From contig NZ_PQHW01000034.1 of NCBI RefSeq assembly GCF_003385215.1, positions 1 to 60,982 of the forward strand: a stretch of DNA of 60,982 bases. Direction: 5' to 3'. This DNA comes from Amycolatopsis thermalba (GTDB lineage Bacteria > Actinomycetota > Actinomycetes > Mycobacteriales > Pseudonocardiaceae). The notes beneath the pieces were generated by a model. That model saw only the letters and a list, made by a program, of their open reading frames with translations. It had not been told where the DNA came from and searched no databases. Both the position numbers and the translations under genes were made by a program. Shown here one piece after another: positions 33,745 through 43,397 of the stretch (its first letter is position 1; each line of letters opens with the position of its first letter).

Positions 33745-35906
33745 GCCGACGTCCCGATCCGGACCGGTGCGCCCGTGGCCAGGCTGGTCCGCACCGCGAG
33801 CGTGGCCAGCGTGGTCGCGACCAGCGACTCCAGCGGCACCGGCATCGGCCCGCCCGAGGTGACCGCGGTGACGAACGCGTCCAGCTCGGCGTGCTGGCCC
33901 TTGTCGCGGCCCTTCGGGATGCGCGAACTGGTCCAGCGCTTGCGCGCGTACACCGAGGCGCGGGCGAAGTCGTCGAACTTCAGCACCTTGCCGTCGGCGA
34001 CGACGTCCAGCGTCTCCTTGGGGAAGCTCGCCGGACCGGTGGTGGCGTAGCTGATCGCCGCGGTCGAGCCGTCCGGGTAGCGCAACAGGATCTGCAGGTC
34101 CTGCTGGTCCGGCGTGGCGCAGGCGTAGACCGACACCGGGTCGGCGCCGAGCAGCCAGCTGACCGTGTCGATGAAGTGCCCGCCCTCGCCGTCGAACCGG
34201 GTGCCCTCGGAGCCGGCCTGGCTGTACCAGCTGCCGTGGTCCAGGCGGCCGGCGTTCACCAGGTACCGCACCGACGCCGGGCCGATGCGCCTGCCGAAGT
34301 GGCTCGTCGCCTCGTGCAGCAGCGGCGCGAACCGGCGGTTGAACCCGACCTGCAGCCGGTCGTTGCCGGACTCCTCGACCGCGCCCAGCACCTTGCCCAG
34401 CTCGGCTTCGGTGAGCGCCAGCGGCTTCTCGACGAACACCGCCTTGCCGGCCAGCAGCGCGCGCCGGGTCAGCTCGGCGTGCGAGCTGTGCCGGGTCACC
34501 ACGAACACCGCGTCGATGCCCGGGTCGGCCAGTGTGGCGTCCACATCGGTGGACGCCTCGGCGAACCCGAACTTGCGCTTGGCGTTCGCGCCCGACAGCG
34601 ACGACGTGGTGACCACGCGGCGCAGCTCGACGTCCTCGCGCTCGGCCAGGTGCGGCAGCAGCATCGAGGACGCGTAGTTGCCCGCGCCGATGAACGCGGT
34701 CCGCACCCTGCCCATCCGCCGGGACGTGCGGATCGAGGCCGGGACCCGCGCGGTCAGCTCCGGTTCCGCGACGCCGGTATCCACGCCCGGGTACCGGAAC
34801 AACACGGCGACGGCCTTGAGCTCGCCTTCGTTGAGCCTGCGGTAGGTCTCCACCGCCGTGGCGAAGTCCGCGACGTGCGAGACCAGCGGTTCGACGTCCA
34901 CCCGGCCACGCGCGATCAGGTCGAGGAAGCATTCCAGGTTGCGGCGCTCGGTCCAGCGCACGTAACCGATCGGGTAGTCGCGGCCGTCCAGTTCGTACTC
35001 CGGGTCGTAGCGGCCCGGGCCGTAGGAGCGGGAGAACCGGACGTCGAGTTCCTTTTCGTAGTAGGCGTTCCACGGCAGGTCGAGGCGGCACTTGCCGATG
35101 TCGATCACCCGGCCGCGGTCGCGGGCGAGCTTCGCGGCCAGCTCGACCGGCTCGTTCGTGCTGCCGCCCGCCGCGAGGTACACCTGGTCGACGCCGTGGC
35201 CACCGGTCAGCTCACCGACGGCGATCGCCACGTCGCCGGAACCGGGATGCCCGCACACGGACGCGCCCAGCCGCTCGGCCAGCGCGCACCGCTCCTGGTC
35301 CGGATCCACCCCGACCACCCGCACCCCGGACGCGGCCAGCAGTTGCACGACCAGCTGCCCGATCAGGCCCAGCCCGATGACCAGCGCCGTGTCGCCGAGC
35401 TGCGGTTCGCCGCGCCGGACGCCCTGCATGGCGATCGCGCCGACGGTCGCGAACGACGCGTGCCGCGGCTCGACCCCGGCCGGCACGCGCACGTAGAGGT
35501 TCTTCGGCACCCAGTTCAGCTCGGAGTGCAGCGCGTGCTCGTTCCCGGCGCAGGCGACCAAGTCGCCGACGGTGACGTCATCGATCCCGGCGCCGACCTC
35601 TTCGACCACGCCGCACAGCGAGTAGCCGAGCGGGGTGTAGGAGTCGAGCCGGTTCATCACCTTGCGATAGGTGGCGCCGACGCCGTTGGTCGCGACGCTC
35701 TGCACGACCTTCGCGACCTGGTCCGGCCGCGACCGCGCCTTGCCCAGCATCGACATGCTCGCCTCGGACACCTTCATCATCTCGGTGCCGGTGGAGATCA
35801 GCGAGAACGCGGACCGCACGAGCACGCCGCCCGGCTTGCCCGCCGGCGTCTCGACGTCCAGCAGCGCCAGCTCGCCGCTCTTGTAGTTCTGTACGACCTG
35901 CTTCAC
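33741..35906 (-). CDS. Bi-domain oxidoreductase (MDR dehydrogenase plus Gfo/Idh/MocA)
   Basis: A 721-residue fusion. Residues about 1-380 are a medium-chain alcohol-dehydrogenase-like module (GYSLCGVVEEVG near 95, cofactor motif VIGLGLIGQLVVQLL near 170). Residues about 400-721 are a Gfo/Idh/MocA module (FIGAGNYASSMLLPHL near 405, VEKPLAL with the conserved Lys near 490). This fusion is common in polysaccharide operons and probably oxidises or reduces a sugar nucleotide or a glycan substituent. Substrate unknown. Lies between AsnB (9-bp gap) and the heparinase gene. Confidence 0.85.
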   Translation of the reverse strand: MKQVVQNYKSGELALLDVETPAGKPGGVLVRSAFSLISTGTEMMKVSEASMSMLGKARSRPDQVAKVVQSVATNGVGATYRKVMNRLDSYTPLGYSLCGVVEEVGAGIDDVTVGDLVACAGNEHALHSELNWVPKNLYVRVPAGVEPRHASFATVGAIAMQGVRRGEPQLGDTALVIGLGLIGQLVVQLLAASGVRVVGVDPDQERCALAERLGASVCGHPGSGDVAIAVGELTGGHGVDQVYLAAGGSTNEPVELAAKLARDRGRVIDIGKCRLDLPWNAYYEKELDVRFSRSYGPGRYDPEYELDGRDYPIGYVRWTERRNLECFLDLIARGRVDVEPLVSHVADFATAVETYRRLNEGELKAVAVLFRYPGVDTGVAEPELTARVPASIRTSRRMGRVRTAFIGAGNYASSMLLPHLAEREDVELRRVVTTSSLSGANAKRKFGFAEASTDVDATLADPGIDAVFVVTRHSSHAELTRRALLAGKAVFVEKPLALTEAELGKVLGAVEESGNDRLQVGFNRRFAPLLHEATSHFGRRIGPASVRYLVNAGRLDHGSWYSQAGSEGTRFDGEGGHFIDTVSWLLGADPVSVYACATPDQQDLQILLRYPDGSTAAISYATTGPASFPKETLDVVADGKVLKFDDFARASVYARKRWTSSRIPKGRDKGQHAELDAFVTAVTSGGPMPVPLESLVATTLATLAVRTSLATGAPVRIGTSA

Positions 35907-35915
35907 CAGGGCTCC

Positions 35916-37817
35916 TCACGCTGCTCGCTCGGCCGCACCGGCTTCGGTCGCGCCGCGGTACCAGTACTCCAGGGTCAACACGTGCCAGAGGTGCTTGGAC
36001 CGGTCCTCCCGCCCCGCGGCGTCCTCGTCGACGAGCCGCTGCAACGCATCACGCCGCAGGAAACCCGAGTTCACGAGAACGCCGTCGTGCACGACCTCAC
36101 GCACCAGCGGCGCCAGATCGCGGCTCATCCACGCCCGCAGCGGGGCGCTGAACAGGCCCTTCGGCCGGTGGACGATCTCCTTCGGCAGGATCGACAGCGC
36201 GGCTTCCTTCAGCGCGGCCTTGCCCTGCCGCCCGGCGATCTTGCGGTTGCCGGGCAGGCTGAACGCGGCCTTGACCACCTCGACGTCCACGAACGGCACG
36301 CGCACCTCGGTGGAGGCGGCCATCGTGGCGCGGTCGGTGTAGGTCAGGTTCAGGCCGGGCAGGAACATCCGCGCGTCGGCCAGGCACATGCGGTTGACGA
36401 AGTCGTCGAGCAGGTTGTCGTGGTAGGTGTCGGCGTGCTCGGTGAGCACGTCGTCCACGGCTCCGGCCAGGTCGGGGGCGACCAGACCGGCCAGCTCGTC
36501 GCGGTCGTACATCGTGTAGCTGCGCCGGAACGCGGTCTCCTCGGGCAGCTCGGCGAAGGACAGGAACCGCTTCGCGAAGCGCACGGACCGGAACCCGCGC
36601 CGGGACGTGGCCACCGGCAGACGGTCCACAAGGGACTCGATCGGCCGCCGCACCCCGCCCGGGATCTTCTGGTACCGCAACGCGATCAGGTTCGCCAGGT
36701 GCTTGCGGTAACCGGCGAACAGCTCGTCCGCGCCCATCCCGGACAGCATCACCTTGACGCCCGCCTCACGCGCGGCCAGGCAGATCAGGTAGCTGTTGAT
36801 CGCGGCCGGATCACCGATCGGCTCGTCCAGGTGGTAGGTCAGGTGCGGGAGCAGCTCCTGCACGTTCGGCGCGATCTCGATCTCGTGCAGGTCCACGCCG
36901 AACCGTTCGGCCACGATCCGCGCGTACCGCAGATCGTCCGGCATGGCCTCGAACTTCGCGTCCTCGGCGCGGAACCCGATGGTGTAGGCGGAGATGCCGG
37001 GCGAGTCTTGGGCCGCCAGCGCGGTCAGGTAGCTGGAGTCCAGGCCGCCGGACAGGAACGTCGCCACCGGCACGTCGGAGAGCAGGTGCTTGCGCGTGGA
37101 GTCCTCGACGACCGCGGCGAGGTCGGCGGGCGGGCCGTGCTGCGCCTCGGTGGCGACGTCCCGCAGGTTCCAGTACCGGCCGGTGTCGACGCGTCCGTCC
37201 GCGCGGCATCGCATCCAGGTGCCCGGCGGCAGCTTGTGCGCCTCGCGGAACGCGCACCGGCTGTCCGGAACCCAGTAGTACAGCAGCGACGCGACCAGCG
37301 CGGTCTCGTCGACGTGCAGCCCGCCGATCTCCCCGGCCAGCGCCTTCAGCTCGGAGGAGAACGCGATTCCCCCACCGCGGCGCACGTAGAACAGCGGCTT
37401 GATGCCCAGCTGGTCGCGGGCCAGGAACAGCTCCCCGGTGCGCTCGTCGAAGATCCCGAACGCGAACATGCCGCGCAGCCGGGGCAGGCACTGCACACCC
37501 CAGCGCCGCCACGCCTCCAGCAGGACCTCGGTGTCGGAGGTGCCGCGGAACCGCACGCCCTTGCTCACCAGCTCGGCCCGCAGCTCGGGGGCGTTGTAGA
37601 GCTCGCCGTTGTAGGTCAGCGCGAGGCCGCCGGAGACCATCGGCTGCGCGCCCGTCTCGGACAGGTCGATGATGGACAGCCGGCGGTGGCCGAGGTGCAC
37701 GTCACCGTGGTCGTAGCGGCCCTCGCCGTCCGGACCGCGGTGGGACAGGCGCTTGGTCAGCCGGTCGGTCAGCGGGCCGCCGTCGGGCCAGCGAAAGGTT
37801 CCTGCGACACCGCACAT
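35916..37817 (-). CDS. asnB: Glutamine-dependent asparagine synthetase family protein
   Basis: A 633-residue complete class-II AsnB: N-terminal Cys2 nucleophile (MCGVAG), glutaminase domain to about 200 and a synthetase domain with PP-loop FLSGGLDSS near 258 and GMGADELFAGY near 370. In polysaccharide operons such proteins (WbpS-like) can amidate a uronic acid carboxylate instead of making asparagine. The nearby GDP-mannose-dehydrogenase-like gene makes this attractive but unproven. It differs clearly from the short lasso cyclases, which lack the glutaminase domain. Confidence 0.87.
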   Translation of the reverse strand: MCGVAGTFRWPDGGPLTDRLTKRLSHRGPDGEGRYDHGDVHLGHRRLSIIDLSETGAQPMVSGGLALTYNGELYNAPELRAELVSKGVRFRGTSDTEVLLEAWRRWGVQCLPRLRGMFAFGIFDERTGELFLARDQLGIKPLFYVRRGGGIAFSSELKALAGEIGGLHVDETALVASLLYYWVPDSRCAFREAHKLPPGTWMRCRADGRVDTGRYWNLRDVATEAQHGPPADLAAVVEDSTRKHLLSDVPVATFLSGGLDSSYLTALAAQDSPGISAYTIGFRAEDAKFEAMPDDLRYARIVAERFGVDLHEIEIAPNVQELLPHLTYHLDEPIGDPAAINSYLICLAAREAGVKVMLSGMGADELFAGYRKHLANLIALRYQKIPGGVRRPIESLVDRLPVATSRRGFRSVRFAKRFLSFAELPEETAFRRSYTMYDRDELAGLVAPDLAGAVDDVLTEHADTYHDNLLDDFVNRMCLADARMFLPGLNLTYTDRATMAASTEVRVPFVDVEVVKAAFSLPGNRKIAGRQGKAALKEAALSILPKEIVHRPKGLFSAPLRAWMSRDLAPLVREVVHDGVLVNSGFLRRDALQRLVDEDAAGREDRSKHLWHVLTLEYWYRGATEAGAAERAA

Positions 37818-37819
37818 GG

Positions 37820-39439
37820 TCAGCCTTCGCGATCGAGGGGCCGCTTGCCGTTCACATGTGCCTCCGTGGTCTCGGCCGGCGTGACCGGGGTGAATTCCGT
37901 CGTCGGCAGCTCGGCGTGCACCGGCTGCAGCGTCGCGGTCCGCTCGCCGGCGCCGGCCGCGGGCAGCGGGGCGAACCAGGTCGTGGGGTGATCGTCGACG
38001 TTCGCGCTGCCGTTGACCCGTCGTGCCTCGGCGAAGGTGGCCCGGCCCCGCAACGCGGTGTGCAGGCCGTCCCACAACGTGCCGTCGGTGCGGTCCCGCG
38101 GATCCGGCGCGACGAGCACGATGCCGATGACCGGGATGCCCAGATCGGCCAGCTGCCGCGCGACGGTGTGCAGCCAGAGCGTGCTGGCCTTGCCGGCGCG
38201 GACCACCAGCACGGTCTCCGCGCCCAGCCGGCGCAGATCGGTCCACGCCGTCCCCGGCGACACGGACCCCACGCCGAGGCGCAGCCCGTCGTCCAGCCGT
38301 TCGCTGCCGTCCACGACCGGCACCGCCGGTGCCTTGCCCGCCACCGCGGTCAGGTCGCGGTGGGGGAGGTCGTCGACGAGCACGACCTTCGTGTCCTTCG
38401 CCAGGTACTTCGCCACTTCGAGGGCGAGCGTGGCGGCCACCCGGGGACAACCCAGCTCGAGCACCGACACCGGGCCACCCTCGGCGGTCACCGCACGGGC
38501 GACCGTCGCCGCGACCCGGGCCCGCTGTGTGTCCGACCGGGCGTGCCGCAACCGGCGCGGCTGCGGCAGTTCGCCGATGACCGACGCGCCCAGCTCGGTG
38601 GAGATGTCGCGGCGCAGCACCGGCCGGTCCCGCACCACGCCGAGCACCGCGGCCAGCGCGAGCCCGGCGAACAGGCCGAACCCGCCGCCGATCCCGCCGG
38701 TGGTCACGGCCGAGGCGAGCACGGACGATCCGACCGCGCGCGGGCCGTCGACGATCTGGGTGCCCGCGCCCAGCTGCGGCTCGCCGATCCGCGCCTCGTT
38801 GGCCCGTCCGGTGAAGTCGGAGACGCGCGAGGCCAGGTCCGCGCGCTGGGCGTACAGGGACTGCAGCTCGGCGGGGCCGACGCGGCTGTTGCGGCCGGAC
38901 GCCTCGACGATCTGCACGTCCACCTGGTTCAGCTCGCGCTGCAGATCGTCGCGCTGGTCGAGCAACGCCTGCGCCTCCGCGTCGGCGGCCGCCTGCAACC
39001 GCTGCCGGTGATCGGCGATGAACGCGTCGGCCAGCGCCTGCGCCCGTGCGAGCGCGTCGCGGTAGGTCGGCGCGGTGACCGTCACCTGCATGATGTTGTT
39101 CGTGACGCCCTCACCGCTGTAGGTCGTGAGGAACTGCTCGGGCGAGGCCGTCGAGTTCAGCGCCGTCAGCGCGGCACCGGCGATCCGGCTCGTCTCCAGC
39201 ACGGCGACGTCGGTCTGGATCAGGCTCTTGCTGTCGTTGGGCTGGTCGGCCGCGTGCAGCACGATCAGCTGGGTCACCGCGGTCGGCTGCTGCGGCGTCA
39301 GGAACGCGAACGCCGCACCCGCGAGCAGGCCCAGGACCCCGGTCGACACCCACAGGCGGCGACGGCGGCGGATCGCGGTGAGCAGGCGGTGGAGGTCGAT
39401 GAGCGGCTGGGCCGCCGGTGGACGGTCGGTCGTCGTCAT
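37820..39439 (-). CDS. Wzz/CapA-like chain-length regulator with degenerate kinase domain
   Basis: A 539-residue protein with an N-terminal membrane span (residues about 30-48), a periplasmic region containing a coiled coil (about 130-200), a second span (about 240-265) and a cytoplasmic domain shaped like a BY-kinase. That domain has a VVLVDDLPHRDL Walker-A'-like strand but no GxxxxGK(S/T) Walker A. It probably controls polymer length or export without tyrosine-kinase activity. ATGA overlap with a second, related protein upstream. Confidence 0.8.
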   Translation of the reverse strand: MTTTDRPPAAQPLIDLHRLLTAIRRRRRLWVSTGVLGLLAGAAFAFLTPQQPTAVTQLIVLHAADQPNDSKSLIQTDVAVLETSRIAGAALTALNSTASPEQFLTTYSGEGVTNNIMQVTVTAPTYRDALARAQALADAFIADHRQRLQAAADAEAQALLDQRDDLQRELNQVDVQIVEASGRNSRVGPAELQSLYAQRADLASRVSDFTGRANEARIGEPQLGAGTQIVDGPRAVGSSVLASAVTTGGIGGGFGLFAGLALAAVLGVVRDRPVLRRDISTELGASVIGELPQPRRLRHARSDTQRARVAATVARAVTAEGGPVSVLELGCPRVAATLALEVAKYLAKDTKVVLVDDLPHRDLTAVAGKAPAVPVVDGSERLDDGLRLGVGSVSPGTAWTDLRRLGAETVLVVRAGKASTLWLHTVARQLADLGIPVIGIVLVAPDPRDRTDGTLWDGLHTALRGRATFAEARRVNGSANVDDHPTTWFAPLPAAGAGERTATLQPVHAELPTTEFTPVTPAETTEAHVNGKRPLDREG

Positions 39440-40758
39440 GCCGAACCTGCCAATGCGTCGTTCTCGATCAGCTCATCGACCGGCCGCCGGGACGCCCGCA
39501 CCGGGTGCGCGACGACCGTGCCGAGCACCCGCAGACCGGCGTCCGTGCACGCGGTGGCCAGCGCCACCAGCTCCCACCCGGTCCGGGTGCCGGTGCCCTG
39601 GACCACCACGGCGCCGGACGCGTCGTCGACGGTGGGCACGGTGGGCCGCCGGGCGCTGGTCACGACGATGCGGAGTTCCGGTCCGCTCGCGGCCGCCGCC
39701 AGCTGCGTGGCCGCGGCCCGCCCCGCCGGGTCGTCGTCCGCGACGACCAGGACCACCAGCGGCTCGTCGTGCAGGCGGGACAGCGCCCGCCGGTAGCGGA
39801 TCTCCCGGCTGGCCTGGTCGACGGACGGCAGCAGGTCGGGTTCGTTCCACGGCCGGTCGGTGCCCAGCCAGCGCGACCAGCGGTGCCGCGGGGCGCCGGA
39901 CGGCAGGTGCCCGCCGCGCTCGACCGGCACGTCGACACTGCCCAGCACCGGGCCGCCCACCGCGGCGCCGATCTCGCTCTCGTCCCGTAACCGGCGGTCC
40001 GCCCGCGCGCCGATCAGGTGACCGAGCACGCCGAGCAGGAAGAACGCGAGCGCGCCGCCGCCGACGAACTGCGCCATCGTCGGCGCCGCCGGGCTGACCG
40101 GGCGCTGCGCGGGGCCCATCACGATGGTCTTGGTCTGGCTGATCGTCTCGTCGGTCTGGTCCAGCTTGAGCATCGCGTCGGCCAGGTCGTTGCGCAGCTG
40201 CTCCAGCTGCGTGCGGACGTCGACGCTTTCCACCGACAGGGTGCGCACCGACCCCGCGAGGTCGGTGATGCGGTCGTTGGTCTCCTGCACCTGCCGGCGC
40301 AGCGCGTTCGCCTGCTCCTGGGCCACCTGGCTCGCCGCGTCCGCGGTGCCGCCGAAGAGCTGCGCGGTGTAGGCGACGTAGGCGGCGGCGACTTCGTCGG
40401 CGAGAGCCTGCGCCTTCTCCGGGGTGTTCGCGGTGGCCGCGATCTGGACGATGTTGGCCTGGTTCGCCCCGGCCTTCACGGTGCCGCGCAGCTCCTCGCC
40501 GCTCACGCCCCAGCCCAGCGCCTGGGCGGCGCGGTCGAGGACGACCGAGCTGCTGGCGACCTGCGCCTCGGTGAGGAGTTCGCTCTCGTCCCGCGAGCCC
40601 TGCAACAGAACGCTGGTGGTGGTCCGGTAACCAGGGGAGAACAGCATGGAGGCGCCGGCCCCCACCAGGGCGCCGAGCACCGCCAGCGCCACGAGCACGC
40701 GCCACCGGTTGCGCAGGATCCGCCCGATCGTGGACAGGCGGACGGTGTCGTCACCCAA
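39436..40758 (-). CDS. Second Wzz-like chain-length regulator
   Basis: A protein of about 440 residues with the same plan: membrane span near residues 20-42, a heptad-rich periplasmic region (about 110-190, with QEQANALRRQVQETNDR), a second span (about 225-250) and a C-terminal P-loop-like domain (VVADDDPAGRAAATQL) again lacking a Walker A Lys. TTG 40758 follows a GAGGGGG SD; a GTG at 40782 is the alternative start. It presumably works with its neighbour in one export complex. Confidence 0.78.
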   Translation of the reverse strand: MGDDTVRLSTIGRILRNRWRVLVALAVLGALVGAGASMLFSPGYRTTTSVLLQGSRDESELLTEAQVASSSVVLDRAAQALGWGVSGEELRGTVKAGANQANIVQIAATANTPEKAQALADEVAAAYVAYTAQLFGGTADAASQVAQEQANALRRQVQETNDRITDLAGSVRTLSVESVDVRTQLEQLRNDLADAMLKLDQTDETISQTKTIVMGPAQRPVSPAAPTMAQFVGGGALAFFLLGVLGHLIGARADRRLRDESEIGAAVGGPVLGSVDVPVERGGHLPSGAPRHRWSRWLGTDRPWNEPDLLPSVDQASREIRYRRALSRLHDEPLVVLVVADDDPAGRAAATQLAAAASGPELRIVVTSARRPTVPTVDDASGAVVVQGTGTRTGWELVALATACTDAGLRVLGTVVAHPVRASRRPVDELIENDALAGSA

Positions 40759-40912
40759 TGCGGGCCCCCTCGAACGAACCACGGACGCCGACGGCGCCGG
40801 GATGGATGGCCTTTCACAAACAGGTCGCGGCGATTCCCGGATTGGTTACCGGCTTTCCCAAAATGCGACCAGGCGTTTTTCCGACCAGGATTTCCGGGTG
40901 CCGGTCGGCAAT

Positions 40913-42091
40913 TCACCGACCGGTCGCTGAGTAGGCGGCGAGCAGCGCCCGCGCGGAATTGGCCCAGGACAACGGACCCGCGACGCGGGCGGCGCCGAGT
41001 TCGCCCATGCGGGCCCGCTCGGCGGGGTCGTCCAGCAGACGGGCGGTGAGCTTGGCGAATTCGAGTTCGTCGTTGGCCGGTGCGTACACGGCCGCATCGC
41101 CCGCGGAAACCCGCGCCTCCCGCAGGTCGAACGACACGATCGGCCGGCTCATCGCCATGTACTCCATGATCTTGTTCATGGTGGACACGTCGTTCAGCGG
41201 GTTCAACGGGTCCGGCGCGAGGCAGACGTCCGCTGTGGACAGATAACACACCAGGTCCGCATCCGGGATGCGGCCGGTGAACTCGACCCGGTCGTCCAGG
41301 TGGAGGTCTTTCGACAGCGCGACCATCGCCTCGAACGCGTCCCCGGAGCCGACGAACACCGCGTGCCAGTCGGTGCGGCCGAGGTCGTCGCGTAGTTTCG
41401 CGAGCGCGCGCAGGGCGTAGTCGACCCCGTCCTGCGGGCCCATCACACCCAGGTAGCAGAGCAGGTGCGGCTTGCCGCGCTTGAGGTCCGGCTCCGGCGG
41501 AACCCGGTGGAAGCGGTCCACGACCGGGGCGCTGCGGACGACGAACACGTCCTCGGGCCGCTTGCCGCCGCGGGTGAGGGCCACGTCGCGGTAGCTCTCG
41601 TTGGTCGAGATCACCACGTCGGCGGCCCGGAAAGTGGCGCGTTCCAGGGCGCACACGCCGCGGTAGAGCAGGTCCCTGCCGCGGTCGAAGCGGGACAGGT
41701 ACAGCTCGGGCACCAGGTCGTGCTGGTCGAAGACGAACTTCGCGCCCCGCCGCTTGAGCATCCGGGCGACGAGGAAGAGCAGGTCGGGCGGGTTGCACGC
41801 GTGCACGACGTCGACCGGGCCGATCTTGCGGGCCAGCCGGAACGTGTGCCGCAGCGCGGAGCCGTACTCGCGCAGGTAACCGGCCGGCCCGCCGGTCGCC
41901 GCGGTCAGCGGGTAGCGGTGGATGTGCACGCCGTCGAGGACGACCTCCGGTTCGGTGTCCCGTTTCGTCCCTTGTGGACAGATGACGTGCACCTCCCACC
42001 CGGCGTCGCGCAGGGTGGTGCTTTCCTGCCAGACTCGCCGGTCGAAGGGCACGGACAGGTTCTCGACGAGGATCAGGGCTTTACCAGGCAA
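40913..42091 (-). CDS. Glycosyltransferase family 4
   Basis: A 392-residue GT-B protein. The N-terminal VENLSVPFDRRVWQE block and a C-terminal segment NDVSTMNKIMEYMAMSRPIVSFD (donor-binding, with Lys and Glu) are characteristic of the WcfQ/ExoY-partner GT4 clade. A CYLGVMGPQDGVDYAL acceptor/donor loop lies near residue 218. The TTG start overlaps the dehydrogenase stop by 11 nt. It probably adds the second or later sugar of the repeat unit. The 154-bp gap to the Wzz gene may hold an internal promoter. Confidence 0.87.
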   Translation of the reverse strand: MPGKALILVENLSVPFDRRVWQESTTLRDAGWEVHVICPQGTKRDTEPEVVLDGVHIHRYPLTAATGGPAGYLREYGSALRHTFRLARKIGPVDVVHACNPPDLLFLVARMLKRRGAKFVFDQHDLVPELYLSRFDRGRDLLYRGVCALERATFRAADVVISTNESYRDVALTRGGKRPEDVFVVRSAPVVDRFHRVPPEPDLKRGKPHLLCYLGVMGPQDGVDYALRALAKLRDDLGRTDWHAVFVGSGDAFEAMVALSKDLHLDDRVEFTGRIPDADLVCYLSTADVCLAPDPLNPLNDVSTMNKIMEYMAMSRPIVSFDLREARVSAGDAAVYAPANDELEFAKLTARLLDDPAERARMGELGAARVAGPLSWANSARALLAAYSATGR

Positions 42092-43397
42092 GGCCGACGT
42101 ATCCTTCTTCGGTGCGGCGCACGGCCGCGTCGGGCAGGCGGACGAGGTCGATCAGCGTGCGGTCGCCGGCCTTCGGCAGCGCGGCGAGCACGGCCGGGTC
42201 GGTGCTGCCGATCAGGCACACCTCGGCGTGGCCGAGCACCTCGTCCACGGAGCCGGCGAGCAGCTGGCCCAGGTGCGGCAGGCGGCTTTCGATGTACTCG
42301 CGGTTGGCGCCCATCAGCCGGGACAGGCTCACGTTCGCGTCGTAGATCTTGAGGTCGTAACCCTTGCCCAGCAGGCGTTCGGCGAGTTCGACGAGCGGGC
42401 TCTCGCGCAGGTCGTCGGTGCCCGGCTTGAACGACAGTCCGAACAGGCCGATCCGCCGCTTGCCGGTGCGGGCGACCAGGTCGAACGCGCGTCGCAGGTG
42501 TTCCTCGTTGGACGGCAGTACGTGCGCGAGCAGCGGCACCGACACGTCGGCGCGGTGCGCGGCGTAGACCAGGCCGCGCAGGTCCTTGGGCAGGCACGAG
42601 CCGCCGAAGGCGAAGCCGGGGCGCAGGTAGGCGGGGCTGACGTTGAGCTTGCGGTCGGCGAGGAACACGTCCATCACGCGGTGCGAGTCGAGGCCGAGGG
42701 CGCGGCAGATGGCGCCCAGCTCGTTGGCGAAGCCGATCTTGAGGCCGTGGAAGGCGTTGTCGGCGTACTTGGTCATCTCGGCGACCGGGATCGGCACGCG
42801 GAAGACGTCCCCGGGCAGGCCCTCGTACAGCTCGGCGACGGCGTCGCCGCTGGCGGTGTCCAGCTCGCCGATCACGGTTTTGGGCGGGTCGAAGAAGTCC
42901 TTGACGCTGCTGCCTTCCCGGAGGAACTCGGGGTTGACGGCGACGCCGAAGTGCACGCCCGCGGTGCGGCCGGAGGCCTTCTCCAGGATCGGTACCAGCA
43001 GGTCGAGGCAGGTGCCGGGCAGCATGGTGCTGCGGAATACGACCGTATGCCGACCGGTCTTGCCGGCGAGCGCGCCGCCGATCTCCTCGGTCACGCGTTC
43101 CAGGAAGGCGGTGGACAGGCTGCCGTTGGGGGCCGACGGGGTGCCGACGCAGATCAGCGAGATCTCGCTGTGCGCGATCGCCTCGGCGACGTCGGTGGTG
43201 GCTCGGAGCGCACCGCGGGCCACGACGTCGGCGGTGAGTTCGCCGATGCGTTCCTCGACCACTGGTGCTTTTCCCTGGCGGATGAGGTCGATTTTCACGG
43301 GGTTGATGTCGACCCCGATCACGTCGTGCCCCTCACCGGCGAGGCACGCGGCCGACACGCATCCGACGTAGCCGAGCCCGAAGACGCTGATCTTCAT
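42081..43397 (-). CDS. GDP-mannose/UDP-glucose 6-dehydrogenase family (AlgD-like)
   Basis: A 438-residue four-electron nucleotide-sugar dehydrogenase. It has the N-terminal GLGYVGCVSAACLA NAD motif, NPEFLREGSSVKDF (catalytic Glu) near residue 155, a conserved Lys in the EMTKYADNAFHGLKI helix near 215 and the Cys nucleophile in FGGSCLPKDLRGL near 270. The FAFGGSCLPKD form resembles GDP-mannose 6-dehydrogenase, giving GDP-mannuronate. A strong GGGAGG SD supports ATG 43397. First gene of the 23-kb minus-strand glycan operon. Confidence 0.88.
   Translation of the reverse strand: MKISVFGLGYVGCVSAACLAGEGHDVIGVDINPVKIDLIRQGKAPVVEERIGELTADVVARGALRATTDVAEAIAHSEISLICVGTPSAPNGSLSTAFLERVTEEIGGALAGKTGRHTVVFRSTMLPGTCLDLLVPILEKASGRTAGVHFGVAVNPEFLREGSSVKDFFDPPKTVIGELDTASGDAVAELYEGLPGDVFRVPIPVAEMTKYADNAFHGLKIGFANELGAICRALGLDSHRVMDVFLADRKLNVSPAYLRPGFAFGGSCLPKDLRGLVYAAHRADVSVPLLAHVLPSNEEHLRRAFDLVARTGKRRIGLFGLSFKPGTDDLRESPLVELAERLLGKGYDLKIYDANVSLSRLMGANREYIESRLPHLGQLLAGSVDEVLGHAEVCLIGSTDPAVLAALPKAGDRTLIDLVRLPDAAVRRTEEGYVGLAW

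Noticed and set aside
33891-37991. A 1366-codon open frame on the plus strand opposite the oxidoreductase and asnB genes
   Set aside because: A GC-bias shadow: its composition is Arg/Val/Gln-rich and lacks domain motifs, while the minus strand has complete known enzymes here.
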